Below, piece after piece: positions 1 to 7,991 of a DNA stretch of 64,000 nucleotides. The first letter of the stretch is position 1, and every line of letters starts with the position of its first letter. Under the pieces are notes generated by a model that was not told the origin of the DNA, searched no databases, and was given only the letters and a program-made list of their open reading frames with translations. A program made the position numbers and the translations under genes. The DNA is from Clostridia bacterium (GTDB taxonomy: Bacteria > Bacillota > Clostridia > Oscillospirales > Acutalibacteraceae). The stretch is from contig JAFXBF010000001.1 of NCBI GenBank assembly GCA_017516745.1, forward strand, positions 1-64,000. Direction: 5' to 3'.

Positions 1-110
1 ATACACAGACCCGTTTACGGGTAAGTAAGTAACAAACCTTTGCGGTTGGTAGTCGTAGGGTGCGCCTCCAGGCGTTGCCAGTATAGGAAGGGCTTTGCCC
101 GCATATGAAG

Positions 111-134
111 AACCCCCGGCTAAGCCGGGGGGTT
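111..134. terminator. GC-rich hairpin in left-edge intergenic region
   Basis: A 10-bp stem (AACCCCCGGC, loop TAA, GCCGGGGGGTT with one extra G) lies in the gene-free stretch 1-264. It is followed by CCTATTT, only a weak U-tract, so it may end a transcript entering from the left or be part of an intergenic repeat. The sequence before it has further short inverted segments (GCGCCT/AGGCG near 62-75), and the sequence after it includes GGCAAACCGTAATTTGC, which resembles repeats near 32.2 and 59.4 kb. Confidence 0.5.
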
Positions 135-206
135 CCTATTTGTCCCCGGCAAACCGTAATTTGCACCAACTGCAAAATACATATCAACTTTTTTCACTTA
201 TTGCCG

Positions 207-235
207 TTGTACTGTCGAAAAAACTGTGATATTAT
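207..235 (+). promoter_or_regulatory. Sigma-A-type promoter of the membrane protein gene
   Basis: TTGTAC (207-212), a 17-bp spacer and TATTAT (230-235) stand about 30 bases before the start codon at 265. Spacing and -10 box match the vegetative consensus well. Confidence 0.6.
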
Positions 236-264
236 AAAAGTCAAAGAAAAGGAGTTGTAAAGCA

Positions 265-1941
265 ATGAAAAAGTTCAAGGTTCTTCCGTACATAATCGGT
301 GTGCTGGTCACGGCTGCTGTTACGGCTTTGTGTCTGTACGCCTTTTGTCCTGCCATCAATGTTCAGAATCCCGTTCTATGGCTGATTGTTTCTTTTGCCT
401 TGCTCATTTTTATTATCACCGTACGCCTTGCAAAGGGCTGTAAGGATTTCGGCTGGGTTACGGTTACGGAAAAAATCGGCTCAAAGGGGCGTACCAAAAA
501 GCACACAACCTTTAATTTCAATATCAAGTACTATATTGCACCATTTGCACTTGTTGCACTTACCGCAGCTATTGCAATTTTCGGCAGTACCGTGTTCAAC
601 GCAACATCCTACGCCGAAATATTAAAGGTCAGCGATGCGGACTTTTCCGAGGATTTGGCAGAGTCGGTCGGTACGGATTCAATTGCGCTTATGGATACCG
701 CTTCCGCACAGATGTTAGGCGACCGTGAAATCGGCGCTTTGTCCGATGTCGTCAGCCAGTTTGATGTTTCCTATGACTACACGCAGATTGATTATAACGG
801 CAAGCCCGTCAAGGTTTCGCCGCTTATGTATGCAGGCTTTTTCAAATGGACGAACAACAGGGAAAACGGCGTTGAAGGCTATGTTACCGTTGACCCCGTT
901 TCAATGTCGGCCTCGTTTGAAAAAACCGAGGGTATGAAGTATGTTCCCTCCGCTTACTTTTCGGAGGATGCCTACCGCCATATCCGTAAAGCATATCCCA
1001 CGCTGTTACTTGACAACCTACACTTTGAGATTGATGAAAGCGGCAAGCCGTATTACGTTGTTTCCGTTGTTGAAAACACGGTTATGCTCTTTGGCGGCAA
1101 AACCGTAACGGGTTGTATTGTGCTTGACCCCGTAAGCGGTGAAACCGTGAAATACGATGTGCAAAGCATACCGAGGTGGGTTGACGTTGTATTCTACGGC
1201 GACCTTATCTGTGAGCAGTACAACTGGTACGGTACATTGCAGAACGGCTATCTCAACAGTCTTTTTGCCAAAAAGGACTGCAAGCAGGTAACCACATATT
1301 ATTCGTCCGACGAAGAAAGCAGCGACGAAAAGCCCGTTTCCGATTACGGCTATGTTGCCAAGGACGGCGATATCTGGATTTACACGGGTGTAACCTCGGT
1401 CAACGGCGACAGCTCAAACATCGGCTTCCTTCTTGCCAACGAAAGAACAGGCGAAAGCCGTTACTATTCCGTTGCGGGTGCAGACGAAAAATCCGCTATG
1501 TCCGCCGCAGAAGGCGAGGTGCAGGAAAAGGGCTATCAGGCTTCTTTTCCGTCACTTATCAATATTGACGGCCACCCCACCTACATTATGGTGCTCAAGG
1601 ATTCGGGCGGTCTTGTGAAGCTTTACGCCGCAGTAAATGTTGAGCAGTACAATATTGTAACCACAGCCGCAACGCAGGCGGAATGTATCAAGAAATATAA
1701 ATCTGCACTCGGAATTGAGAGCAATATAAATTCAGACGATACCGCCGAAACGGAAATTACGGTGGCTGATGTCAAATATATCGATATCGACGGCAACACT
1801 TATATCTATCTTATTGATGCAGACAATAATATTTTCAGGGCAAAAGCGGCTGAAAACGAAAATATGCTCCTCATAAAAGCAGGGGACAGCGTAACGATTA
1901 ACCATTCGGGCAAGGAAATAGTATCCTGTACCATAAAATAA
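265..1941 (+). CDS. Membrane protein with large C-terminal extracytoplasmic region
   Basis: 558 aa, family not recognised. Three hydrophobic helices are visible near residues 7-27, 36-54 and 91-110, separated by a Lys/Arg-rich loop (about 55-80). They are followed by about 440 residues of soluble, mixed alpha/beta sequence rich in Tyr, Asp and Val, with repeated 'D-x-x-S/T-G-x-x-x-Y' style strands (VLDPVSGETVKYDV, LLANERTGESRYY). This part is probably outside the cell and may be a beta-propeller or a PepSY-like fold, but I cannot assign it. The start is supported by AAAGGAG eight bases upstream and a good promoter at 207-235. The gene is 20 bases ahead of a HAD phosphatase and probably co-transcribed with it. 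No enzymatic motif is seen. Confidence 0.85.
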   Translation: MKKFKVLPYIIGVLVTAAVTALCLYAFCPAINVQNPVLWLIVSFALLIFIITVRLAKGCKDFGWVTVTEKIGSKGRTKKHTTFNFNIKYYIAPFALVALTAAIAIFGSTVFNATSYAEILKVSDADFSEDLAESVGTDSIALMDTASAQMLGDREIGALSDVVSQFDVSYDYTQIDYNGKPVKVSPLMYAGFFKWTNNRENGVEGYVTVDPVSMSASFEKTEGMKYVPSAYFSEDAYRHIRKAYPTLLLDNLHFEIDESGKPYYVVSVVENTVMLFGGKTVTGCIVLDPVSGETVKYDVQSIPRWVDVVFYGDLICEQYNWYGTLQNGYLNSLFAKKDCKQVTTYYSSDEESSDEKPVSDYGYVAKDGDIWIYTGVTSVNGDSSNIGFLLANERTGESRYYSVAGADEKSAMSAAEGEVQEKGYQASFPSLINIDGHPTYIMVLKDSGGLVKLYAAVNVEQYNIVTTAATQAECIKKYKSALGIESNINSDDTAETEITVADVKYIDIDGNTYIYLIDADNNIFRAKAAENENMLLIKAGDSVTINHSGKEIVSCTIK

Positions 1942-1961
1942 AAAAATTCAAGGTGATGAGT

Positions 1962-2714
1962 GTGAAAATAATCGGCAGTGATTACGACGGAACCTTAAAC
2001 CACAACGGAATTGACGAAGCAAAGAAGCAGAAGCTTGCACTCTGGCGCAGTAAGGGCAATGTCCTTGCCCTTATAAGCGGCAGATTCCGTGAGGATGTTA
2101 TCGACCTCTATAATGAGCAACAGTTTCCGTGCGATTTTCTTATTGCCGACAATGGTTCTGTTATAATGAAAACGGACGGTACGGTTGTGTCGCAGACACG
2201 GTGTGACGGCTCTCTTGCCGTGCCTTTAATTAAAGCTCTGCTCGGCTGGGGCTGTCGCTGGGCTAAGGCTGATACCAACTTTTGCTGCAAGGTTTATGCA
2301 AAGGAAAGTGACCGTGAGGACGAGGCGGATTTTACCCTTGAAACTATGCCCGAGGTGCCGTATTTCAACCAGATAAGTACAGCTCTGCCCGATTTTGAAA
2401 CGGCGGCAAAGGTGACAAAGCTTATCAGCGAGCATTTCGGCACTCAGCTCAATGCCTTGCAGAACGGTACCTGCATAGATATAGTCAGAGCGGATATGAA
2501 CAAGGCACAGGGACTGCGAATCCTCGCCGATTACCTTGGTGCGGATTATTCGGATATCATTGCCGTGGGCGACAATATCAACGACAGCGATATGATAAGG
2601 GAGTTTCGCTCCTACGCAATGGAAAACGGCGTTGACCAAATCAAAGCGCTTGCCGATTTTATCACCCCCGGTGTCGGTGAACTGATAGAAAAAGAGCTTG
2701 AAATCAATTTCTAA
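1962..2714 (+). CDS. HAD-superfamily phosphatase, Cof-type (class IIB)
   Basis: 250 aa. Motif I is at the very N-terminus (GSDYDGTLN, Asp nucleophile and DxD acid). Motif II is in 'ALISGR', and the late 'GDNINDSDMI' is the motif IV metal site with the usual GDxxND signature. The middle holds the C2B cap typical of Cof/YbjI-type phosphatases, which hydrolyse sugar phosphates or similar small phosphoesters in the cytoplasm. Start choice: the SD-like AAGGTGAT at 1950-1957 sits correctly for GTG at 1962, whereas ATG 1956 lies inside it. It follows the membrane protein by 20 bases and probably shares its transcript. Substrate cannot be told from sequence. Confidence 0.88.
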   Translation: MKIIGSDYDGTLNHNGIDEAKKQKLALWRSKGNVLALISGRFREDVIDLYNEQQFPCDFLIADNGSVIMKTDGTVVSQTRCDGSLAVPLIKALLGWGCRWAKADTNFCCKVYAKESDREDEADFTLETMPEVPYFNQISTALPDFETAAKVTKLISEHFGTQLNALQNGTCIDIVRADMNKAQGLRILADYLGADYSDIIAVGDNINDSDMIREFRSYAMENGVDQIKALADFITPGVGELIEKELEINF

Positions 2715-2719
2715 TTAAA

Positions 2720-2755
2720 TTCTACCCCGTTTTTCTTGCAAAAGCGGGGTAGCTG
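2720..2755. terminator. Hairpin between HAD gene and XRE regulator
   Basis: CTACCCCG ... CGGGGTAG forms an 8-bp GC-rich stem with a 15-base loop just after the HAD stop codon. No clear U-tract follows on the plus strand, so it may be a weak terminator or an RNA-stabilising element. Confidence 0.4.
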
Positions 2756-2784
2756 TGTGTACAATTCCGTTGAGGTGGTAAGCA

Positions 2785-4059
2785 ATGAATATGTACAAAT
2801 TCGGAAACTACATCTGCAAGCTGCGTGAAGAGAAAAACCTGACACAGACCGAGCTTGCAAAACAGCTTGATGTTTCCGACAAATCAATATCCAAGTGGGA
2901 AAACGGTCAGGCTTTTCCGAGAATTGAAACCTTTGAAAAACTTGCCTGTGTTCTCGGCACAACCGTAGAGGATATATTTTCCGCAAGCAAGGACGGCATA
3001 AAACGAATCTGTGTTTCAAATAATTTCTGCTACAATATGCAGTTGACTGTTGACGGAAAACCGTTTTCTGTTGAGGCGGAAGAAAGCAAGTGGATAGAAA
3101 TTGCCGAAAACAGCGACACGGTTACGCTGAAAATAACGGGTGAAATCATAACCGAGGAAGCCTACGGCGAGTTTGAAAGCTTAAACGAAAAACCGAATTT
3201 AAAAGAAAAACTCGTCTTTAAGTTTTTCAAAAAAGCAACGGCTGAAATCCTTGACCTTGTTTTACAGGCGGACTGTACTTATAAGCTTTCGGGAATAACA
3301 GACGGTACGCTTGTTTCGGTTGAGTTTGATGCCTTTGATGTCGGCGACAAAACGCTGATGATGCAGGAATTTCAGATTTGTTACCCGAAAATTGTCTGTG
3401 ACGGTAATATAAAGGTTGAGCTTCTGCACGCAAAAAGCAAAAACGGTGCACAGGTAATTAAAAAATACAAAAAGCTCGGTCTTGCGTCCGACCTCGGCCT
3501 GGGCTTTATACCAATGCTTGTGTTTTATCCCTTAAGGGGAGTGTATTTCAGGCGCCTTTGTTCACCCCGAAGACTAAAGAAAAATATACTCAAAGCCGAT
3601 GAATACAAAGCGAAAACTGACAAGCGTAAAAAAATCGGCTGCTTCGGTGCGGTACTTTCTTTTGTTATACTTTTTGTTATTTGGTTTTTGCTGGATGCAC
3701 TGGTGTTTTCAGTCGCTTTTGTTTCTTCTGAAAGACCATATCTTGTTGCCTCGGATTATTCAAAAATCATATATCATGACAGCGTTTATGTGCGTATAGA
3801 AGAGCTTCCCGAATATGCCTACGAATCAACATTTCTTGGTGCAACAATATGGGAAAAATCAAGAACGGACGGCCTTTCAAAATGGGACCAGTCAATGCAG
3901 GATGATATGGTGAAATTCTATCAGGACGACAGCGGCAGGGCGTACCTGTGGCTTGTGGAAGACTATTCCGATACAATTCTCTTCGCCAAAGATAACGGCG
4001 ACGACAAGGACTACGAGGATTTTGACGAACACTATGTCTATGTCTGCGAAAATCCGTAA
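2785..4059 (+). CDS. XRE-family regulator with membrane-anchored C-terminal domain
   Basis: 424 aa. Residues 8-62 form a classic Cro/CI-type helix-turn-helix (LREEKNLTQTELAKQL, then SDKSISKWENGQAFP), as in many Clostridia regulators. A middle region (about 75-265) has alternating strands and no motif I recognise. A basic stretch is followed by one strong transmembrane helix near 288-310 (IGCFGAVLSFVILFVIWFLL). The last 100 residues, rich in Asp, Tyr and Glu, should then be outside the membrane. The layout suggests a one-component sensor: cytoplasmic DNA binding, membrane anchor, outer sensor part; that role is inferred. RBS AGGTGG lies six bases before the ATG. A 12-bp hairpin follows the gene. 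Confidence 0.8.
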   Translation: MNMYKFGNYICKLREEKNLTQTELAKQLDVSDKSISKWENGQAFPRIETFEKLACVLGTTVEDIFSASKDGIKRICVSNNFCYNMQLTVDGKPFSVEAEESKWIEIAENSDTVTLKITGEIITEEAYGEFESLNEKPNLKEKLVFKFFKKATAEILDLVLQADCTYKLSGITDGTLVSVEFDAFDVGDKTLMMQEFQICYPKIVCDGNIKVELLHAKSKNGAQVIKKYKKLGLASDLGLGFIPMLVFYPLRGVYFRRLCSPRRLKKNILKADEYKAKTDKRKKIGCFGAVLSFVILFVIWFLLDALVFSVAFVSSERPYLVASDYSKIIYHDSVYVRIEELPEYAYESTFLGATIWEKSRTDGLSKWDQSMQDDMVKFYQDDSGRAYLWLVEDYSDTILFAKDNGDDKDYEDFDEHYVYVCENP

Positions 4060-4070
4060 ACAGTAAAAAT

Positions 4071-4110
4071 AAGGACAGAGAATTTCAACGTTCTCTGTCC
4101 TTAAAATATA
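4071..4110. terminator. Perfect 12-bp hairpin downstream of XRE gene
   Basis: AAGGACAGAGAA / TTCTCTGTCCTT with an 8-base loop. The better U-tract (TTATTTTTA) is on the minus-strand side, so it should work at least leftward and possibly both ways. Confidence 0.7.
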
Positions 4111-4292
4111 TTGATTAAAAGGTGAAGTTTTCACTTGCCTTTATGCAAACTTAGTTTATTTGCACGTAACGTTTACCGTATTGGTTTCGTTGGCTGCGGA
4201 GAATTTGGACTTCATTGCCGCATTGTAATGAATGGTATTGTAACAACAAAGTAAAAATAATCAATACCGTCACAGAGCTTTCTTGCTGATGC
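4111..4292. other. Gene-free stretch with a possible gene remnant on the minus strand
   Basis: About 180 bases without an intact gene. Minus strand 4156-4250 reads open for about 30 codons ending in TAA (…YNTIHYNAAMKSKFSAAN…), with coding-like composition but no start signal. It may be a decayed gene end. Nothing else is visible before the promoter at 4293. Confidence 0.3.
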
Positions 4293-4321
4293 TTGACAAA
4301 AATTGTACTTGAGTATATTAT
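4293..4321 (+). promoter_or_regulatory. Strong sigma-A promoter of the thioester surface protein
   Basis: Perfect TTGACA (4293-4298), 17-bp spacer, TATTAT (4316-4321), about 55 bases before the start codon. One of the best consensus promoters in the window. Confidence 0.75.
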
Positions 4322-4377
4322 TTATCTAATTATATATAGATTTATCCCTAAAAATATTAAATGGGAGCAGATTAATT

Positions 4378-6453
4378 ATGAAAAAATTCATTTCGGTTCT
4401 GGCTGTAACTTTATCGTTGATGCTTTTGCTGTCAATGGCGGCTTTCTCTACTTCCGACAGCATAACCGCAATGGGCTCGGGCTTCAGCAACGTTGCGTTT
4501 TCAAACGGCTATTACGGTTTCTGTATCGACCAGAATCTGTCGGGTGCATATTCCGGCGACGCCTTCTCAGTTGCAGACAACACAAGCGTTGCAACCCACA
4601 ACAAAACGCATGTTGATGTTTCACAGAAACTGAAAATTCTGTTTACTCAGTTTTTTGAGGATTTCTTTGTTTCTGACGGCAACGGCGGTTATGTTATGGA
4701 CAGCCTTAAGGCGGACTCTACGGTACAGACAGTTGTGTGGAACCTTACGGACGACCGTTACATCTGGGGCGAGAGCAAGAATATTGTCGACGCAATAAAC
4801 AGTTATACCGGCCCCGAAATTCCCGATGAGGGCTATGCCCGTATGCTTGATAACGGCGATGTAATCACATTCTACTTTATGGTTATCGAGCCTCAGAACA
4901 ACAAGGATCAGCAGTCATTCTTTGCCTATAAAATCACAGTAGGTCAGCAGACTCCCCACGAGCACAGCTACAGCGATAAATGGTCAAGCAACGAAACAGA
5001 ACACTGGCACGAATGTGCTTGCGGCGACAAGAAGGATGTTGCAGAACATGAAGGCAACACACCTGATTGTGTAAATCCGTCAATCTGCGAAGAATGTAAA
5101 AATCAGCTTTCTGGCGTAGATAAAGAAAACCACACAGGCGGCACAGTAATCAAGAACGAGAAGCCTGCACAGGAATTCGAAGAAGGCTACAGCGGTGACA
5201 TTCACTGCGCAGGCTGTGACGAGCTTCTTGAAAAGGGTGAAGTTCTTCCTGCAACACATCAGCACGACCACAGCGACAAATGGTCGAGCAACGAAACAGA
5301 GCACTGGCACGAATGTGCTTGCGGCGATAAGAAGGATGTTGATACACACAACGGTACAACAGCCAACTGTACAACACCTTCAATCTGTGAAGAATGTAAA
5401 AAAGAACTCACAGGCGTAGATAAAAAAAACCACACAGGCGGCACAGTAATCAAGAACGAGAAGCCTGCACAGGAATTCGAAGACGGCTACAGTGGCGACA
5501 TCCACTGCGCAGGCTGTGACGAGCTCCTTGAAAAAGGCGAGGTACTCCCTGCAACTCACGAGCATAACCATAGCAAAGACTGGTCGAGCAACGAAACAGA
5601 GCATTGGCATGAGTGTCCTTGCGGTGACAAGAAGGATGTTGCAGAACATGAAGGTAACACACCTGATTGTGTAAACCCGTCAATCTGCGAAGAATGTGAA
5701 AAGCAGCTCGCTGATAAAGACAAGACAAACCATACAGGCGGAACGGTTGTGAAGAACGCAAAGGAAGCAACCTCCACAGAGGACGGCTACACGGGCGATA
5801 TTTACTGCATGGGCTGTGATACTCTGCTTGAACTCGGTTCGGTTATCCCGATGTCACACGAGCACTCCTATTCCGATGAGTGGAAGAGTGACGACAAAAA
5901 CCATTGGCACGAGTGTTCCTGTAAGGACAGAAAAGACGAGGAAGCACACAGGTTTGTGCTCGGTACCTGCAGTGTCTGCGGTAAGACCTCCTCATCTTTT
6001 GAAATCGATCCCGATGAACTGACAGATGCTGTTGGCTCAATCCTTGATACAATTATCAGTGCTGGTTCAGGTCTTGATTTCGGTGACCTTGGTTTCGGCG
6101 ATATCAATTTGGGCGACCTCGGCTTCGGTTCGGGTAACGGCAACGGCTCAAACGGCGGTTCTGATGGCAGCAACGGTACGGGTTCGGGTTCAGATAACGG
6201 TTCAAATTCAGGTTCTGCTTCCATCCCCGGTACCGACAACAGCACAAAGCCCGGTACGGATAACGGACAGAACAGCGGCAACGGAAATTCCGGCACAAAT
6301 ACCAACACAAACGGCAGCACCGTCAACAAAGACGATAACACCGTAAGCCCCGATACGGGTAACGGTTACGCTCTCGGTCTTGTAATTTCCGTAATGCTTG
6401 TAAGCACCTGCGCTCTCGCAGTAATCAAAAGAAAAGAGAGCCTTACAGCATAA
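4378..6453 (+). CDS. Cell-surface protein with thioester domain, three-plus 100-aa repeats and C-terminal wall anchor
   Basis: 691 aa. A signal peptide covers residues 1-25 (MKKFISVLAV…LLLSMAAFST). Residues 30-190 fit a Gram-positive thioester domain: Cys49 in YGFCI matches the [YFL]-C-hydrophobic box and Gln117 in VQTVVWNLTD matches the hydrophobic-Q-x-x-hydrophobic-W box. In known adhesins these two side chains form an intramolecular thioester that can bind host proteins covalently. From residue 194 come tandem 100-aa Cys/His-rich repeats (NETEHWHECACG … CEEC … CAGCDELL), three full and one partial. A Gly/Ser/Asn-rich linker follows (about 565-650), then SPDTG (657-661), a hydrophobic helix and a Lys/Arg tail. 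This is a sortase-type sorting signal, though SPDTG departs from LPxTG. Strong own promoter and terminator. Function as adhesin is inferred. Confidence 0.85.
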   Translation: MKKFISVLAVTLSLMLLLSMAAFSTSDSITAMGSGFSNVAFSNGYYGFCIDQNLSGAYSGDAFSVADNTSVATHNKTHVDVSQKLKILFTQFFEDFFVSDGNGGYVMDSLKADSTVQTVVWNLTDDRYIWGESKNIVDAINSYTGPEIPDEGYARMLDNGDVITFYFMVIEPQNNKDQQSFFAYKITVGQQTPHEHSYSDKWSSNETEHWHECACGDKKDVAEHEGNTPDCVNPSICEECKNQLSGVDKENHTGGTVIKNEKPAQEFEEGYSGDIHCAGCDELLEKGEVLPATHQHDHSDKWSSNETEHWHECACGDKKDVDTHNGTTANCTTPSICEECKKELTGVDKKNHTGGTVIKNEKPAQEFEDGYSGDIHCAGCDELLEKGEVLPATHEHNHSKDWSSNETEHWHECPCGDKKDVAEHEGNTPDCVNPSICEECEKQLADKDKTNHTGGTVVKNAKEATSTEDGYTGDIYCMGCDTLLELGSVIPMSHEHSYSDEWKSDDKNHWHECSCKDRKDEEAHRFVLGTCSVCGKTSSSFEIDPDELTDAVGSILDTIISAGSGLDFGDLGFGDINLGDLGFGSGNGNGSNGGSDGSNGTGSGSDNGSNSGSASIPGTDNSTKPGTDNGQNSGNGNSGTNTNTNGSTVNKDDNTVSPDTGNGYALGLVISVMLVSTCALAVIKRKESLTA
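4957..5970 (+). repeat. In-frame tandem repeat, exact 300-bp period
   Basis: Units start at 4957, 5257, 5557 and 5857 (the last partial). Each begins with the codons for His-Glu/Gln-His and encodes 100 residues with the same order of HWHEC, CxxC and CxGC motifs. Units one to three are nearly identical over long DNA stretches. Such identity favours recombination and copy-number change within the surface protein gene. Confidence 0.95.
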
Positions 6454-6467
6454 ATAACATTTTTTAC

Positions 6468-6501
6468 AGCGGCATACTCTTTGCGGGTGTGCCGCTTTTT
6501 T
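6468..6501 (+). terminator. Intrinsic terminator after the surface protein
   Basis: GCGGCATAC / GTGTGCCGC stem with one G-U pair and a 9-base loop, followed by TTTTTT. Confidence 0.85.
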
Positions 6502-6561
6502 AGTTTTACTCTTTTCAAATTTGTAAAGATATGTTACTATTATTTGCAGAGGTGATTTTTT

Positions 6562-7926
6562 ATGGCAAAAAACAATAACCCTAAAATAAAAATTGATTAT
6601 AACAATATGGACGGCTTTAACAGCTACCCGTCGGACCTTATGAAGGAATACGTTCAGTCGTTTGAAGAGGGACTTGATGTTGAAAAATATAAGCCTCTCT
6701 TTGAGTCTGTTTCAAAGCTCGATAACGGCGAATATAAAACGAGAATGTCTGACGTGCTTTTTGATGTTGTGCTTAACGCCGATATGCGAAAGGATTATAA
6801 ATACAATGAGCCCAATGACCTTGACGAAATAAAAGCTCTTTGCAAGCCGCACAGCTTTGAGTCAGCTAAGCCCGACGAGGATACGCTGCGTAAAAAGCTT
6901 CTCGGTGCGTGGACGGGCAGAGCCTGCGGCTGTCTGCTGGGTAAACCGGTTGAGGGTATCCGCAGTAATGAGCTTATTCCCTTGCTTAAAGAAACAGGCA
7001 ATTATCCTATGCACAGGTACATTTTAAGCACCGATATCACCAATGAGGTCTGCTCGCATTACAAATTCTGGCTTCGCAATAAGTGCTATGCCGATACGGT
7101 GGACGGTATGCCCGTTGACGATGACACAAACTACGTCGTTATGGCTCAGAAGTTAATTGAAGAATACGACAGGGATTTTGAGTCGGAGGACGTAGCTTCA
7201 ATGTGGCTTAAAAGCCAGTCTGTCCACTCTTACTTTACCGCTGAAAGAACTGCTTATATCAACTTTATCAACTGCATTGTGCCGCCCTCGTCTGCAATGT
7301 ATAAAAACGTTGCCCGTGAGTGGATAGGCGCACAGATTAGAGGTGACTACTTCGGCTATATCAACCCCGGCAAGCCCGGGGAAGCAGCGGAAATGGCATA
7401 TAAGGATGCAAGAATATCCCACACGAAAAACGGCATTTACGGCGAAATGTTTGCTTCGGCTATGCTTGCCACGGCCGCAGTTGCGGATAGTATCGAAGAT
7501 ATAATTATGGGCGGTCTTGCGCAGATTCCGCAGACCTCACGTCTTTATGAGGCTGTTACGGGTATTATGGACGGCTGCAAAAACGGTGTTACCGTTGATG
7601 AATGTTTCGATATCATTCATAAGGCGTATGACGAGCACACCGACCACGGCTGGTGTCACACAATTCCCAACGCTATGATTGTTACTGCTGCACTTTTATA
7701 CGGTGAGGGGGATTTCGGTAAATCAATCTGTATTGCCGTAGGTATGGCTTTCGATACGGACTGTAACGGCGCAACGGTAGGCTCAATTCTCGGTATGCGC
7801 AACACAATTGACGGTATTGACGAATACTGGAAAAAGCCGATTAACGGCAAAATCCATACCTCGCTTTTCGGCTCGGAAACGGTCGATATCGAAAAAGCTG
7901 TCGAATTAACTATGGAACATATATAA
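6562..7926 (+). CDS. ADP-ribosylglycohydrolase-family protein with N-terminal extension
   Basis: 454 aa. The catalytic fold begins near residue 110 (KKLLGAWTGRACGCLLGKPV), the usual N-terminal signature of the DraG/ARH family. The magnesium-binding acidic sites are present as Asp186-Asp187-Asp188-Thr189 (PVDDDTN) and, near the C-terminus, 'AFDTDCNGAT'. The family hydrolyses N- or O-glycosidic bonds to ADP-ribose, but many gut-bacterial members sit in carbohydrate clusters with unknown substrates. The first 105 residues are an unassigned extension. The gene lies 65 bases before a GPH sugar symporter and upstream of an alpha-galactosidase, so a role on a glycoside is plausible but inferred. RBS GAGGTGA precedes the ATG. 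Confidence 0.85.
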   Translation: MAKNNNPKIKIDYNNMDGFNSYPSDLMKEYVQSFEEGLDVEKYKPLFESVSKLDNGEYKTRMSDVLFDVVLNADMRKDYKYNEPNDLDEIKALCKPHSFESAKPDEDTLRKKLLGAWTGRACGCLLGKPVEGIRSNELIPLLKETGNYPMHRYILSTDITNEVCSHYKFWLRNKCYADTVDGMPVDDDTNYVVMAQKLIEEYDRDFESEDVASMWLKSQSVHSYFTAERTAYINFINCIVPPSSAMYKNVAREWIGAQIRGDYFGYINPGKPGEAAEMAYKDARISHTKNGIYGEMFASAMLATAAVADSIEDIIMGGLAQIPQTSRLYEAVTGIMDGCKNGVTVDECFDIIHKAYDEHTDHGWCHTIPNAMIVTAALLYGEGDFGKSICIAVGMAFDTDCNGATVGSILGMRNTIDGIDEYWKKPINGKIHTSLFGSETVDIEKAVELTMEHI

Positions 7927-7932
7927 TTATGC

Positions 7933-7961
7933 TTGTAAAATCTTTTGTGTTATGGTATAAT
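7933..7961 (+). promoter_or_regulatory. Promoter of the GPH symporter gene
   Basis: TTGTAA (7933-7938), 17-bp spacer, perfect TATAAT (7956-7961), about 30 bases before the GTG start. Confidence 0.7.
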
Positions 7962-7991
7962 CAATAAATCAACTTAACGGAGGTATATGCG

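Noticed and set aside
4156-4250. Small minus-strand gene between XRE and surface protein genes
   Set aside because: Only about 30 codons, no start codon with RBS. At most a remnant of a gene end.
4957-5970. Direct repeats that could suggest a CRISPR array
   Set aside because: Units are 300 bp, contiguous and in frame within a surface protein gene, with no spacers and no cas genes.
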